Assembly (NCBI RefSeq): GCF_003086295.3
Contig: NC_092051.1
Span: 78,376,445 to 78,440,444, forward strand
From: Arachis hypogaea
Taxonomy: Eukaryota > Streptophyta > Magnoliopsida > Fabales > Fabaceae
DNA: 64,000 nt
Reading direction: 5' to 3'
Shown here: positions 45,249 through 55,339 of the stretch, piece after piece
Layout of the letters: each line of letters begins with the position of its first letter
Numbering within the stretch: the stretch's first letter is position 1
The notes under the pieces: generated by a model
What the model saw: the letters and a program-made list of their open reading frames with translations, nothing else
Database searches by the model: none
What the model was told of the DNA's origin: nothing
Translations under genes and position numbers: made by a program

Positions 45249-46639
45249 TGATGTTAGGATTTTTTTGCCAGTAAAGAATGTCATAAAAACAGTCGCGTTG
45301 TAGATATAGTCTCTAAACCGACAAAAATCCCTTCGTACAAACGTTTTGGTTGTCACAAGTAACAAACCCCTTTGAAATTGATAACCGAGTATTCAAACCT
45401 CGGGTCGTCTTCTTAAGGAATTGCAGGGAGGTATGTTCTTATTATTGGTTATGAAGATTGTAAATTGGGGGTTTTGGAAGTAAGAAAGCAGTATGTTGCA
45501 CAAAAAGAATAAAATAAAATAGTAATAATAAAATAAACTCTTGGCAAGGTATGAAGACTAGAGGTCCTATCCCAGTTATCCTTATCAATTGTAATGAGAA
45601 TTGGATTTTTCTCCCACTTTATTAACCTCTAACTATGAAAGTAAGTTAAGTGGATGAATTAATTCTTGAAGAATTCCAATTCTCCATCAACAATGAGTTT
45701 GATAACTCAAGAGTCACCAATTATTTAACCAAAGCCAAAAGGAAAATATCTAAATTAAATTAAAAGCAAAACAATCTTAAATCTGAAATACCTCAAATAA
45801 TATTAATTAAGAAAATCATAACATGAATGTAGCATAAGCCAAATAGGCAACATAACTAATATAAGCATTAAAGTATCTGAAAGTAAGAGATAAATATAAA
45901 GTAAAAGAACATTGAACCTGGGATTGAGAGTCACTCCTAAAACTAAGAGAAATCCTAAATCCTAATCCTAAGAGAGAGAGGAGAGAACCTCTCTCTCTAA
46001 AAACTACATCTACTCCTAAAATTGTGAATGTGTGAGCCTCTCTATGAATGGATGTATTCTCCCACTTTATAGCTTCTAATCTGTGTTTTCTGGGCCGCAA
46101 ACTGGGTCAAAAACAGTCCAGAATTCGCTGGTTTCGAAATTTGCCATGCTGGATTTTCGTCACTGCGACGTGGCCGCATGGATCACGCGGTCACGTCGTC
46201 TGGCGTCAGGGGAACTATAGCATATTATATATCAAATCGAAGCCCCGGACGTTAGCTTTCCAACGCAACTGGAACCGCATCGTTTAAACCTCTGTAGCTA
46301 AAGTTATAGCCGTTTGAGTGCGAAGAGGTCAGGCTGGACAGCTTAGCAATTTCTCCAACTTCTTGTATTCCTTCCACTTTTGCATGCTTCCTTTCTATCC
46401 TCTGAGTCATTCCTGCCCTATAATATCTGAAATCACTCAACACACATATCAAGGCATCTAATGGTAATAAGAGAGGATTAATATTAGCAATTATAAGTCC
46501 AAAGAAGTATGTTTTCAATCAAAGCACATAATTAGGAAGGCAAGTGTAAAACCATGCAAATAGTATGAATAAGTGGGTAAAGAGTTAATAAAAACCACTC
46601 AATTGAGAACAAGATAAACCATAAAATAGTGGTTTATCA
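45249..46639 (-). repeat. Element F 5' LTR
   Basis: 1391 bp, minus strand TGATAAACCACTATTTTATG to acatca. Short class III cassettes at about 46165-46200. Followed by gtgtt (46640-46644). Confidence 0.95.
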
Positions 46640-46679
46640 GTGTTGCGGAACCTGGAAGGCCGAATAATGAGAATAGGCA

Positions 46680-47045
46680 GGAAGGCGGCTGGGGGTGGTG
46701 GGCACGGCGGCGCGGCGGCTGCTGGCGCGGCTGTTCGGGTAGGGGGGAAGAAGGGGGTAATGGGGGATAGGGGGTAATGGGGTAAGGGGAGATAGGGAAA
46801 AAAAGGGGGGGGGGCATGGCTGGGACGGACGGCGGCGGTGGGTGGTGGTCCGCAGAGGGAAGTGGCGGAGAGGGGGTGGAAGAGGAAGAAAGAAGAAGAA
46901 AGAAGTAGGGAGAAGGAAGGGGGTGGGTGGCGGTGGCGTTTGGGTGGCGGTGGCGTCTGGGTGATGGCGCGGTGGTGGCTGGCTGGTGGTTGTGGCTTGG
47001 AGGAGGAGAGAAGGAGGAGGGTGGGGTTCAGGGGGGCGCGAGAAT
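46680..47045 (+). repeat. G-rich tract of element E
   Basis: The plus strand is strongly G-rich; 46740-46814 has eight or more runs of three to ten G separated by short spacers, a classical quadruplex-capable pattern. It is the complement of the C-rich tract between ORF1 and ORF2. Proline-rich ORFs across it (46585-47314) are compositional. Confidence 0.75.
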
Positions 47046-47079
47046 AGGATTTCGCGTGATCTGGGGGGATTATAATTTG

Positions 47080-47550
47080 AATCCACGTGGCCGCGTAGGG
47101 CACGCGGTCGCGTGGTTGGGGTGAAAATGGGGGTGACGCGATCGCGTGGGGCGCGCGATCGCATGGAGGGGTAAAAGAAGGGATGACGCGATCGCATGGG
47201 GCATGCGATCGCGTCGCTGGAAATTGTGCTAAACGCACGAATCCAGCGTCGTTCCCGCGCAACTCTCTGTCTCCTTTTGGGATTTGTGCAATCCATGCGA
47301 CGCGATCGCGTCACTCAGGCGGTCGCGTGGGATTGGTTGTGTGCATGTGACGCGATCGCATGGGCATGCGATCGCGTGGGCCATTTTGTGCTAGACGCAC
47401 AATGGCCGCACGATTCCAGCCTAACTTTCTGGACGTTGGATGTTTACGCTGATCTCCAGGTCACGCGGCCGCGTGGATGACGCGGTCGCGTGGGAAGTGT
47501 AGTTCGCCATTTGACGCGATCGCATGGATGACGCGGTCGCGTCGCGTACC
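47080..47550 (-). repeat. Class III palindrome array, element E
   Basis: Repeated acgcgatcgcgtgg, acgcggtcgcgtgg and acgcggccgcgtgg dyads with decayed versions, in the same position as in D and F. Confidence 0.85.
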
Positions 47551-47705
47551 CCTTTTTTTTATATGCAGAATGTGGAATGTAATATGCAGAATGCAGTGCT
47601 TAATGTGAATGCTATGCATGATTCCAGGTTCAATAAAATAAAATAAAATTCAAAAACAAACAAAACTAAATAAGATTAAAATTGCAAAAGGAACGATCAT
47701 ACCAT

Positions 47706-47723
47706 GGTGGGTTGTCTCCCACC
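47706..47723 (-). other. Conserved post-ORF1 hairpin (E copy)
   Basis: GGTGGG-AGACAA-CCCACC on the minus strand, about 50 nt after the ORF1 stop at 47773. Confidence 0.75.
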
Positions 47724-47772
47724 TAGCACTTTTAGTTAAAGTCCTTAAGTTGGACATTGGAGGGGCTTCCTG

Positions 47773-49338
47773 TTATGGTGGCTTGTTTTTAAATTCATCC
47801 AGAAATCTCCACCAATGCTTGGAATGCCAATAGCCTCCGGGGTCCCAAACTAGGCATGTAAAGCTTCCGAGCAGCTTCAAACAGATTTTCGGGCTCCCGG
47901 GGTGACGAATGTCAGAATAGATTCCAGGATTCCAAACTTTGGCTCTAAATTCGCCTTCGTTTTGATCTATATTTTTCCATTCGGGCGATTCAGAAAGTGG
48001 ATTCTTACCATAGTGACCAAACATTTTCCGAGATCCATTCAATTGAGCTTGATACCAATCCGTGCACTTCAAGTTGAAGCGTGGGACCTTATTGAACCTT
48101 GTGCACCAGCTCTGAGCACGAGCCATTTCCCTCTTACTCTTAAAGCCACAGAGAGCTCTAAGCTGGCCATCTGTTTCAAGCAAACCGTATTCAAGTGAAA
48201 AAGTAAAGTTAAAAGTTAAGGATTGTACACACTTGAAGCTTGTATTAGGTGGTAATGGCCTTGGAGAAGATGTTTCTGGTGGTTCTGTAAGTTCTACTCC
48301 CTGGTAATCTTCTGTGAATTCCTCCACTTCTTTGCAAGGGTCTTCAAATGCATCATCACCCTGGTCAAAGTCTTCTATGTCTTCCTCAGCACTTGAGTCA
48401 TAGATTGGAGGTTGAGAGAAATCTACCTCTGCATCATCCTCGTATTCATTTGGGGAAGATTTGTCGATCTCAGAGAACTCACTTGCAGATGCAAGTTCAT
48501 TACTAAGGGAGCTAGACTTGTGACTATCATCATCAAGGGAATTTGTGTCCTGGGTTATTCCGTCTAGTTCTTCATAAAAGACTTACCTTGGGGATTGTGC
48601 AATATCCTCCTTAGCATTAGCTGTAAGGTCCTTGACGGGGTTCTCCTCAGCTCTGGATTCCCATGGAGGTTCAGCATCTCCTAGATCTTCAACCAACTCT
48701 TCTTCTTGCACAATGACAGCTTCTTCTACTTGTTCGAGTACGAATTCATGCTCTGTCATGTCCACTGGAGTTTCTAATATTTCCATCATGCTACGCTCTT
48801 CATTAGATTGTTCACATGGGGCTGTGGTTGGTGCTTGAACGTTCGCGCGTCTAGACGCTAATTGAATTACTGCTTGCTCCAGTTGTCGAATGGTTGTTTG
48901 AAGTTTATTTACTGTTGCCTTGAGGCAAACCTCTGATTCTCTGGGTGATGGATTTTGATATGAAACATAGTGAAGTGGTGGTGCTTGGGAGTGATTGGAT
49001 TGGAACTGGGGTGGAAAAGGATCATACGGTGGCGAATGGTGAAGAGAAGCTTGTGAGTATGGTGGTTCGAGGTTATGTTGAGAAGATGGTCTATAGGCAC
49101 GGGGTGGGGCTTGTTGGTAGTTACAAGGTTGTCCACCATATCTATCAGCTGGGTATGCATTGTAGAATGGTCGTTGTCCATGATATCTTGGAGGGTGTTG
49201 TTTCCTAAAGGGTTGATTAGATCCTCTTGGCTCCATCCATCCTTGATTGGTCTGACCTTGATACATATTCCTGCTGCAACTTCTATTTCCTTCAACAAAG
49301 TTAGAACCAAACCCAAAGCGAGAGGGGTGAGAGTCCAT
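47773..49338 (-). pseudogene. ORF1 of element E (unknown family, decayed)
   Basis: ATG at 49338 (MDSHPSRFGFG), open to a stop at 48583 (about 250 codons), then recognisable in further pieces and open again at 48327-47773 to the natural end (KHWWRFLDEFK). The pieces give the complete ORF1 layout: P/Q/Y-rich N terminus, helical QLEQAVIQLASRR, acidic centre, NELASASEFSE, LEYGLLETDGQLRALCG, basic NGSRKMFG block and Trp-rich C terminus. It is the best guide to the full ORF1 length (about 520 codons). Confidence 0.7.
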
Positions 49339-49433
49339 AGTAGCAGATAAAATTAAAAAGGAAAAACAGAAATAAATAAACAAGCAAAAGAAAAATATGT
49401 ACAATAACCAATAATAAGGCACACGTTAGCAGT

Positions 49434-49451
49434 TCCCTGGCAACAGCGCCA
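49434..49451 (-). promoter_or_regulatory. Primer binding site (element E), degenerate
   Basis: Minus strand TGGCGCTGTTGCCAGGGA, two transitions from the tRNA-Asp match, 3 bp from the LTR. Confidence 0.85.
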
Positions 49452-49454
49452 TTT

Positions 49455-50871
49455 TGACGTTAGGGATTTTTGCCAGTAAAGAATGTCATAAAAACAGTCG
49501 CATTGTAGATATAGTCTCTAAACCAACAGAAATCCCTTTCGTGCAAACGTTTTGGTTGTCACAAGTAACAAACCCCTTGAAATTGATAACCGAGTATTTA
49601 AACCTCGGGTCGTCTTCTCAAGGAACTGCAGGGAGGTGTATTCTTATTATTGGTTATGGAGATTGTAAATTCGGGGTTTTAAGAATGAGGAACAAATATG
49701 ACAATTGATTTAAATAGCAAATAAAATAAATAAATAAATACTGTAAAGCAAACTTTTGGCAAGGTATGAGAAATTAGAAGTCCAGGTTTAGTTATTCTTA
49801 TCAACAACAGTGAAGTTGAATCTTAATTCCACTTAGTCAACCTTTACTAAAGTAAAGGAAAGTCAAGGGACTAATTAGTTTGATCTTCGAATCCTATTTA
49901 TTTCCTAAGAAAAGGTTGGGATTATTGAAGCTCAGTTCAATTAGCAAAGATAACAGTTATCAATTATATTGAGATAAGATAACTCCTGAGTTACTGTTTT
50001 CTTAACCAAGACCTAAAGAAGAAAAAGTAAATTACTGGAATAAAAATGCCTTCAGATGTAAAGCAACAATAACATAAATAAGAGAGATCAATCATGAATT
50101 GAAATACCTCAAATAACATTAATAAGGGAAATTATAATCTAACATGAAGAGTTCATAAACTAAATTGGAAGAATAAATAAAAATAAAGAACCTGGTATTG
50201 AGAGTTACTCTTGAAACTAAGAGAAGTCCTAAATCCTAAGAGAGAGAGAGGAGAGAACCTCTCTCAAAACTAGATCTAAAACATGGGAAATAAAATTGGC
50301 GAGCTCCCTTTGAATGGATGCATTCCCTCACTTCATAACCTCTGGTCTATGCCTTCTGGACTTGGATTTGGGCCAAAAAGGGCTTCAGAATTCGCTATGA
50401 GCATTTTCTGCAATTTCTGGTGCGTGGCCTCTGTCACGCGGTCGCGTCAGTCATGCGACCGCGTCATGTGCGTTCTGCTTAAGGCGCGCAATCGCGTCAG
50501 CCATGCGGCCGCGTCGCTGCTTCTTTGCGCTTGGCATGCGATTGCGTCATCCATGCGATCGCGTGGATGCCAGTTCCTTTAGAAGCTCCGTTTTGTGCTT
50601 TCCTTCTATTTTTGTATGTTTCCTTTCCATCCTTTAAGTCATTCCTACCTTAGAAGATCTGAAAACTACTCAACACACTAATCACGGTATCGAATAGAAT
50701 TAAAGGTGATTAAAATAATTAATTCAAAAGCATAGGAAACATGTTTTTCACATACATCACATAATAAGGAAGAGAAAGTAAAACCATGCAATTAACATGA
50801 ATAAGTGGGTGAAGGATTGAATAAATCACTCAAACTAAGCACAAAATACATCATAAAATATGGGTTTATCA
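49455..50871 (-). repeat. Element E 5' LTR
   Basis: 1417 bp; minus strand starts TGATAAACCCATATTTTATG, closer to the D LTR than to F. Class III cassettes at about 50435-50570. The right flank is cacgc (50872-50876) inside the next array. Confidence 0.9.
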
Positions 50872-51691
50872 CACGCCCATGGTCTTTTCTTCCTCCTTCC
50901 TCTCTGGACTTTTGAACTAGCATGGCACGCCCAGGTCTGACGTGCCACGCCCATAGTAAGGCCCTTCTTCATCTTTTTGGAAACTTGAACTGGCGTGCCA
51001 CACCCATAGTAGACACTCCATCCTTCCTCTCTGGACAATAACATTAGCGTGCCACGCCCAGTAGGTGGCATTCCACGCCCTTGAAGAGTCTTCACTCTTC
51101 TTCTCTGGAAAATGATACTGGCGTGCCACGCCTAGCATTCAAGTGGCACGCCCATGGTCATCTTTGTCTTGGCGTGCCACGCCTAAAGTCCCACGTGGCA
51201 CACCCAGTCTTCTTTCTCCTTGTGAGCTTGTGCTGGCGTGCCACGCCTTCGAGTTCAAGTGGCACGCCCAGAGTTCTTCACCCTTGTATACTAGAACAGT
51301 CGTGCCACACCTTCGAGTTCAAGTGGCACACCCAAGTTTGGTGTTGAGCTTCTTCAAGTCTTGGCGTGCCACGCCTAGAACCCAAGTGGCAGGCCCAAGA
51401 CACTAATAATGCTGGCTTGCCACGCCTTCGAGCCTAAGTGGCATGCGCAGTGTTAAAAAATAGAGTTGGCGTGCCACGCCCAGCTTGGCGTGCCAGGCCC
51501 CCTTTTTGGTCTTCAAAACTGCTCTCTGGAAAGTATAACTTGCGTGCCACGCCTGGCCCTGGCGTGCAACACCCATTGTAAAGCTCATTGTCCCTTCTCT
51601 GGAGTTTATAACTGGCGTGCCACACCTAGCCTTGGCGTGCCATGCCCATTGTGCTTCATCTCCCTGGCGTGCCACGCCTGGCCTAGGCGTG
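50872..51691. repeat. Class II palindrome array GGCGTGCCACGCC
   Basis: About 820 bp with some 20 copies of a 13-bp dyad ggcgtgccacgcc (perfect or decayed), often as pairs flanking 10-30 bp spacers, with a recurring ctctctggac-type spacer. Bounded exactly by the element E LTR and the element J LTR. It is a remnant of an older repeat, possibly an LTR, into which both inserted. ORFs across it are compositional. Confidence 0.85.
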
Positions 51692-52288
51692 TGATGAGCG
51701 GATAATTTATACACTTTTTTGCATTGTTTTTACATAGTTTTTAGTATGTTTTGATTAGTTTTTAATATATTTTATTGGTTTTTAAATAAAAATAACATTT
51801 CTGGACTTTACTATGAGTTTATGTATTTTTCTATGATTTCAGATATTTTCTGGCTGAAATTGAGGGACTTGAGCAAAAATCAGATTTAGAGGTTGAAGAA
51901 GGATTGCAGATGCTGTTGGATTCTGACCTCCCTGCACTCAAAGTGAATTTTCTGGAGTTACAAGAGTCAAAATGGCTCGCTCTCAATTGCGTTGGAAAGT
52001 AGACATCCAGGGCTTTCCAGAAATATATAATAGTCCATACTTTGGTCGATTTTAGATGACGCAAACTGGCGTTCAACGGCAACTCTCTGCCTATTCTGGA
52101 GTTAAATGCCAGAAATAGGTTGCAAAGCAGAGTTAAATGCCAAAAACAGGTTACAAACTGGCGTTTAACTCCAAGGAAGACCTTTACATGTGAAAGCTTC
52201 AATGCTCAGCCCAAGCACACACCAAGTGGGCCCGGAAGTGAATTTCTGCATCATTTACTCATTTCTGTAACCCTAGTAACTAGTTTAG

Positions 52289-52297
52289 TATAAATAG
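52289..52297 (+). promoter_or_regulatory. LTR TATA box (element J)
   Basis: tataaatag in the middle of the LTR, about 70 nt before the stem-loop at 52368-52381. Confidence 0.7.
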
Positions 52298-52367
52298 AAC
52301 TTTTTACTATCATGTTAAACATCTGATCTTTGATTAGTTTTATGCTATCTTAGACCTTTATGGGGGC

Positions 52368-52381
52368 TGGCCATTCGGCCA
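52368..52381 (+). other. R-region stem-loop TGGCCATTCGGCCA
   Basis: Perfect 5-bp stem with a 4-nt loop, downstream of the TATA box and so probably near the RNA 5' end. The same 14 bp occur in the minus-strand LTR at 569-582. Confidence 0.65.
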
Positions 52382-53308
52382 TGCCTGGACCTTTATCACT
52401 TATGTATTTTCAACGGTAGAGTTTCTACACACCATAGATTAAGGTGTGGAGCTCTGCTGTTCCTCATGAATTAATGCAAAGTACTACTGTTTTTCTATTC
52501 AATTCAAGCCTATTTCTTCTCTAAGATATTCATTCGTACATAAGAACATGATGAATGTGATGATTATGTGACGCTCATCATCATTCTCACTTATGAACGC
52601 GTGCCTGACAAACACTTTCGTTCTACATGCAAACAAGCTTGAATGTGTATCTCTTAGCCTTCTAATCGTGAGATCAGAGTCTTCGTGGTATAGGCTAGAA
52701 CTATTGGCGGCCATTCTTGAGATCTGGAAAGTCTAAAGCTTGTCTGTGGTATTTCGAGTAGGATCCGGGAAGGGATAGTTGTGACGAGCTTCAAACTCGC
52801 AAGTGCTGGGCATAGTGACAGACGCAAAAAGATTACTGAATCGTATTCCAGTATGATCAAGAACCGACAGATGATTAGCCGTGTGGTGACAGTGCATCTT
52901 GGACCATTTTCACTGAGAGGACGGGAAGTAGTCATTGACAACGGTGATGCCCTACATAAAGCTTGCCATAGAAAGGAGTATGAAGGATTGGATGAAGACA
53001 GTAGGAAAGCGGAGATTCAGAAGGAACAAAGCAACTCCATACGCTTATCTGAAATTCTCACCAATGAATTACATAAGTATTTCTATCCTATTTTATATTT
53101 TATTTATATTTTAATTATCAATTCACCATAACCATTTGAATCCGCCTGACTGAGATTTACAAGGTGACCATAGCTTGCTTCAAGCCGACAATCTCTATGG
53201 GATCGACCCTTACTCACGTAAGGTTTATTACTTGGACGACCCAGTGCACTTGCTGGTTAGTTGTGCGAAGTTGTGACAAAAAACTAAGATTATGAATGTG
53301 CGTATTAA

Positions 53309-53478
53309 GTTTTCAGTGCCGTTACCAAGGAATGAACGATCACGATTTCTGCACACCAAGTTTTTGGCGCCGTTGCCGGGGAGGGAACGAACAACAATTT
53401 CACATTTGTTTCTGGCAACAACAGTGCCAAGTTTTTGGTCCGGCAACAACACCAAGTTTTTGGCGCCGTTGCCGGGGA
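53309..53478 (+). promoter_or_regulatory. Multiplied primer binding site (element J)
   Basis: Two perfect TGGCGCCGTTGCCGGGGA sites at 53365-53382 and 53461-53478, each preceded by ccaagttt(tt), plus degenerate copies near 53309-53333 (cagtgccgttaccaagga) and 53427-53446 (ccaagtttttggtccgg). The site nearest the LTR end is 53365-53382. Confidence 0.85.
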
Positions 53479-55339
53479 TTGTTCGAGTTTGGACAACTGA
53501 CGTTTCATCTTGTTGCTCAGATTAGGTAATTTTATTTTAATTTTAAGTTTTTGTTTTTATTCTTTTTATTTTCGAAAAATTTTTAAAAAAAATTATTCTA
53601 TGGCTTCAGAATTTTTAAGAATGAATTCTAGAGTTTCATGAGATATGTTGAAGCCTGGCTGGCTGTAAAGCCATGTCTAATTCTTTTGGACCGAGGCTTC
53701 CACTCATCAGCACAGAAGCAAGTTGAATGAAGTATCAGCTGTTGTATGTCTGATTTGTATCTGCTAAAGCTTGGCTGGCCATTGGCAATGTCTAGTGTTT
53801 TGGACCGAAGCTTTCACTGAAAGCTTGGCTGGCTAGTAAGCTATGTCTAATTCCTGGACCGGAGTTTTAGACTAACATTGAAAGATTCCTAGAATTCCTA
53901 TTAAAAATTTTGAAATCCTTATTTTTCTTTTTCTAATTAATTTTTGAAAAATAAAAAAAATTAATAAAATCATAAAACCAAAAATATTTTGTTTCTTTTT
54001 TGATTCTAGTGGCAATTTTTAAGTTTGGTGTCAATTGCATCTTTTTAATTTCATTAAAATTTTTGAAAACTCATGCATGGTGTTCTTCATAATCTTCAAG
54101 TTGTTCTTGATGATTTGCTTTGTTTGATCTTTGCATTTTTATGTTTTGTGTATTTTCTTGTTTTTCATATGCATTTTCAATTTGTTAGTATCTAAAGTTT
54201 TAAAATTTCTAAGTTTGGTGTCTTGCATATTTTTCTTTTCTTAAAAATTTTCAAAAATAAGTTCTTGGTGTTCATCTTGACATTGAAAGTGTTCTTGGTG
54301 TTCATCTTGATATTCAAAGTGTTCTTGCATGCATCATGTGTTTTGATTCATAATTTTCATGTTTTGAGTCTTTGGGTTGTTTTTCTCTTTCTTCATTAAA
54401 AATTCAAAAATTAAAAAAATATCTTTCCCTTATTTTCTCATAAATTTTCAAAAATTTGACTTGGCTTTTTCAAAACTTTTTAAAATTTAGTTGTTTCTTA
54501 TGAGTCAAATCAAATTTTCAATTTAAAAATCCTATCTTTTTCAAATCTTTTTCAAAAATCAAATCTTTTTCATTTTTTCTTTCATATTTTCGAAAATTTC
54601 AAATTGATTTTCAAAAATCTTTTTCTTATTTTGTTTCATAATTTCAAAATCTTTACTAACAATTAATGTGATTGATTCAAAAAATTTTAAGTTTGTTACT
54701 TGCCTATTAAGAAACATTCAATCTTTAAATTTTAAATTCATACCTTTTAGTTTCTTGTTAGTCAAGTAATCAACTTTAATTTTCAAAATCAAATATCTTA
54801 AAATTTCTTTTTCAAATCTTTTTCAAAATAAGTTTCAATCACATCTTTTTCAAAATCAATTTCAAAATCTTTTCTAACCTCTTATCTTTTCAAATTGATT
54901 TTCAAATTAATCCTATCTTTTTGTTTGATTCTTATCTTTTTCAAAACTACCTAATTCTCTCTCTCTCTCTAATTTTTGAAAATCACCTTCCTCTTTTTCA
55001 AAATTCTTTTTAATTAACTAATTGTTTTGAATTTTAATTTAACTTAATTTCATTTTTCTTTTTTTTAATTTTCGAATTTTAACTTTAAATTTAAATTAAA
55101 AACAAAAATATTCTTCTTTTCTTTTCAATTATTTTCGAAAATTTTTCTCTCTCTCATCTCCTTCTAATTATTTATTTATTTACTAACACTTCTCTTCATC
55201 TCAAAATTTGAACCCTCTCTTCCTCTTGGTGTTCGAATTTCTCTTCTTCTATTCCTTTTTTCTTCTACTCACTTAAAGGAATCTCTATACTGTGACATAG
55301 AGGATTCCATATTTTCTTTTCTGTTTTCTTCTTTTTCAT
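53479..55339 (+). other. Element J leader
   Basis: T-rich untranslated leader. 53651-53880 has three imperfect copies of an approximately 70-bp block (aagcttggctggc ... ggaccgaagctttcac). taagtttggtgt words recur near 54017 and 54210. It ends in a pyrimidine tract and gagcag before the gag frame. Confidence 0.65.

Larger units (their letters stand above)
39025..46639 (-). mobile_element. Element F, complete non-autonomous LTR element
   Basis: 7615 bp, two 1391-bp LTRs (39025-40415 and 45249-46639), perfect tRNA-Asp PBS, ORF1 with a long open frame, hairpin, class III array, a very short ORF2 remnant, two PPT copies and a perfect 5-bp target duplication gtgtt. By eye the LTRs differ at about 20 positions, so it is the youngest complete insertion here. 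No polymerase is encoded. Confidence 0.95.
38151..50871 (-). mobile_element. Element E, D-family, 3'-truncated, holding F
   Basis: Minus-strand relative of D: 5' LTR (49455-50871), PBS, ORF1, hairpin, class III array, G/C-rich tract, then interior up to 38151, where it is cut against element H gag. The truncation point corresponds to about 28998 in D, so ORF2, PPTs and the 3' LTR are missing. F is inserted at gtgtt (39020-39024 and 46640-46644). Confidence 0.85.
51692..53353 (+). repeat. Element J 5' LTR
   Basis: Starts TGATGAGCGGATAA and ends near tttctgca. The tail is longer than in the other LTRs and contains an extra degenerate PBS-like segment (about 53309-53333). Class I cassettes at 52070-52170. 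TATA box and R-region stem-loop are listed separately. Confidence 0.85.

Noticed and set aside
46585..47314. Two overlapping 225-codon proline-rich ORFs on the minus strand
   Set aside because: They lie over the C-rich tract and class III array of element E. Length comes from lack of A/T stop codons, two frames are open at once, and the D counterpart does not preserve them.
50872..51691. CRISPR-like array of short palindromic repeats
   Set aside because: Unit spacing is irregular, spacers share text, no cas genes, and the context is plant LTR DNA.
52781..53131. 116-codon ORF inside the element J LTR
   Set aside because: Located in LTR sequence; homologous LTRs at 16864 and 63364 are open in other frames and directions, so no consistent protein.
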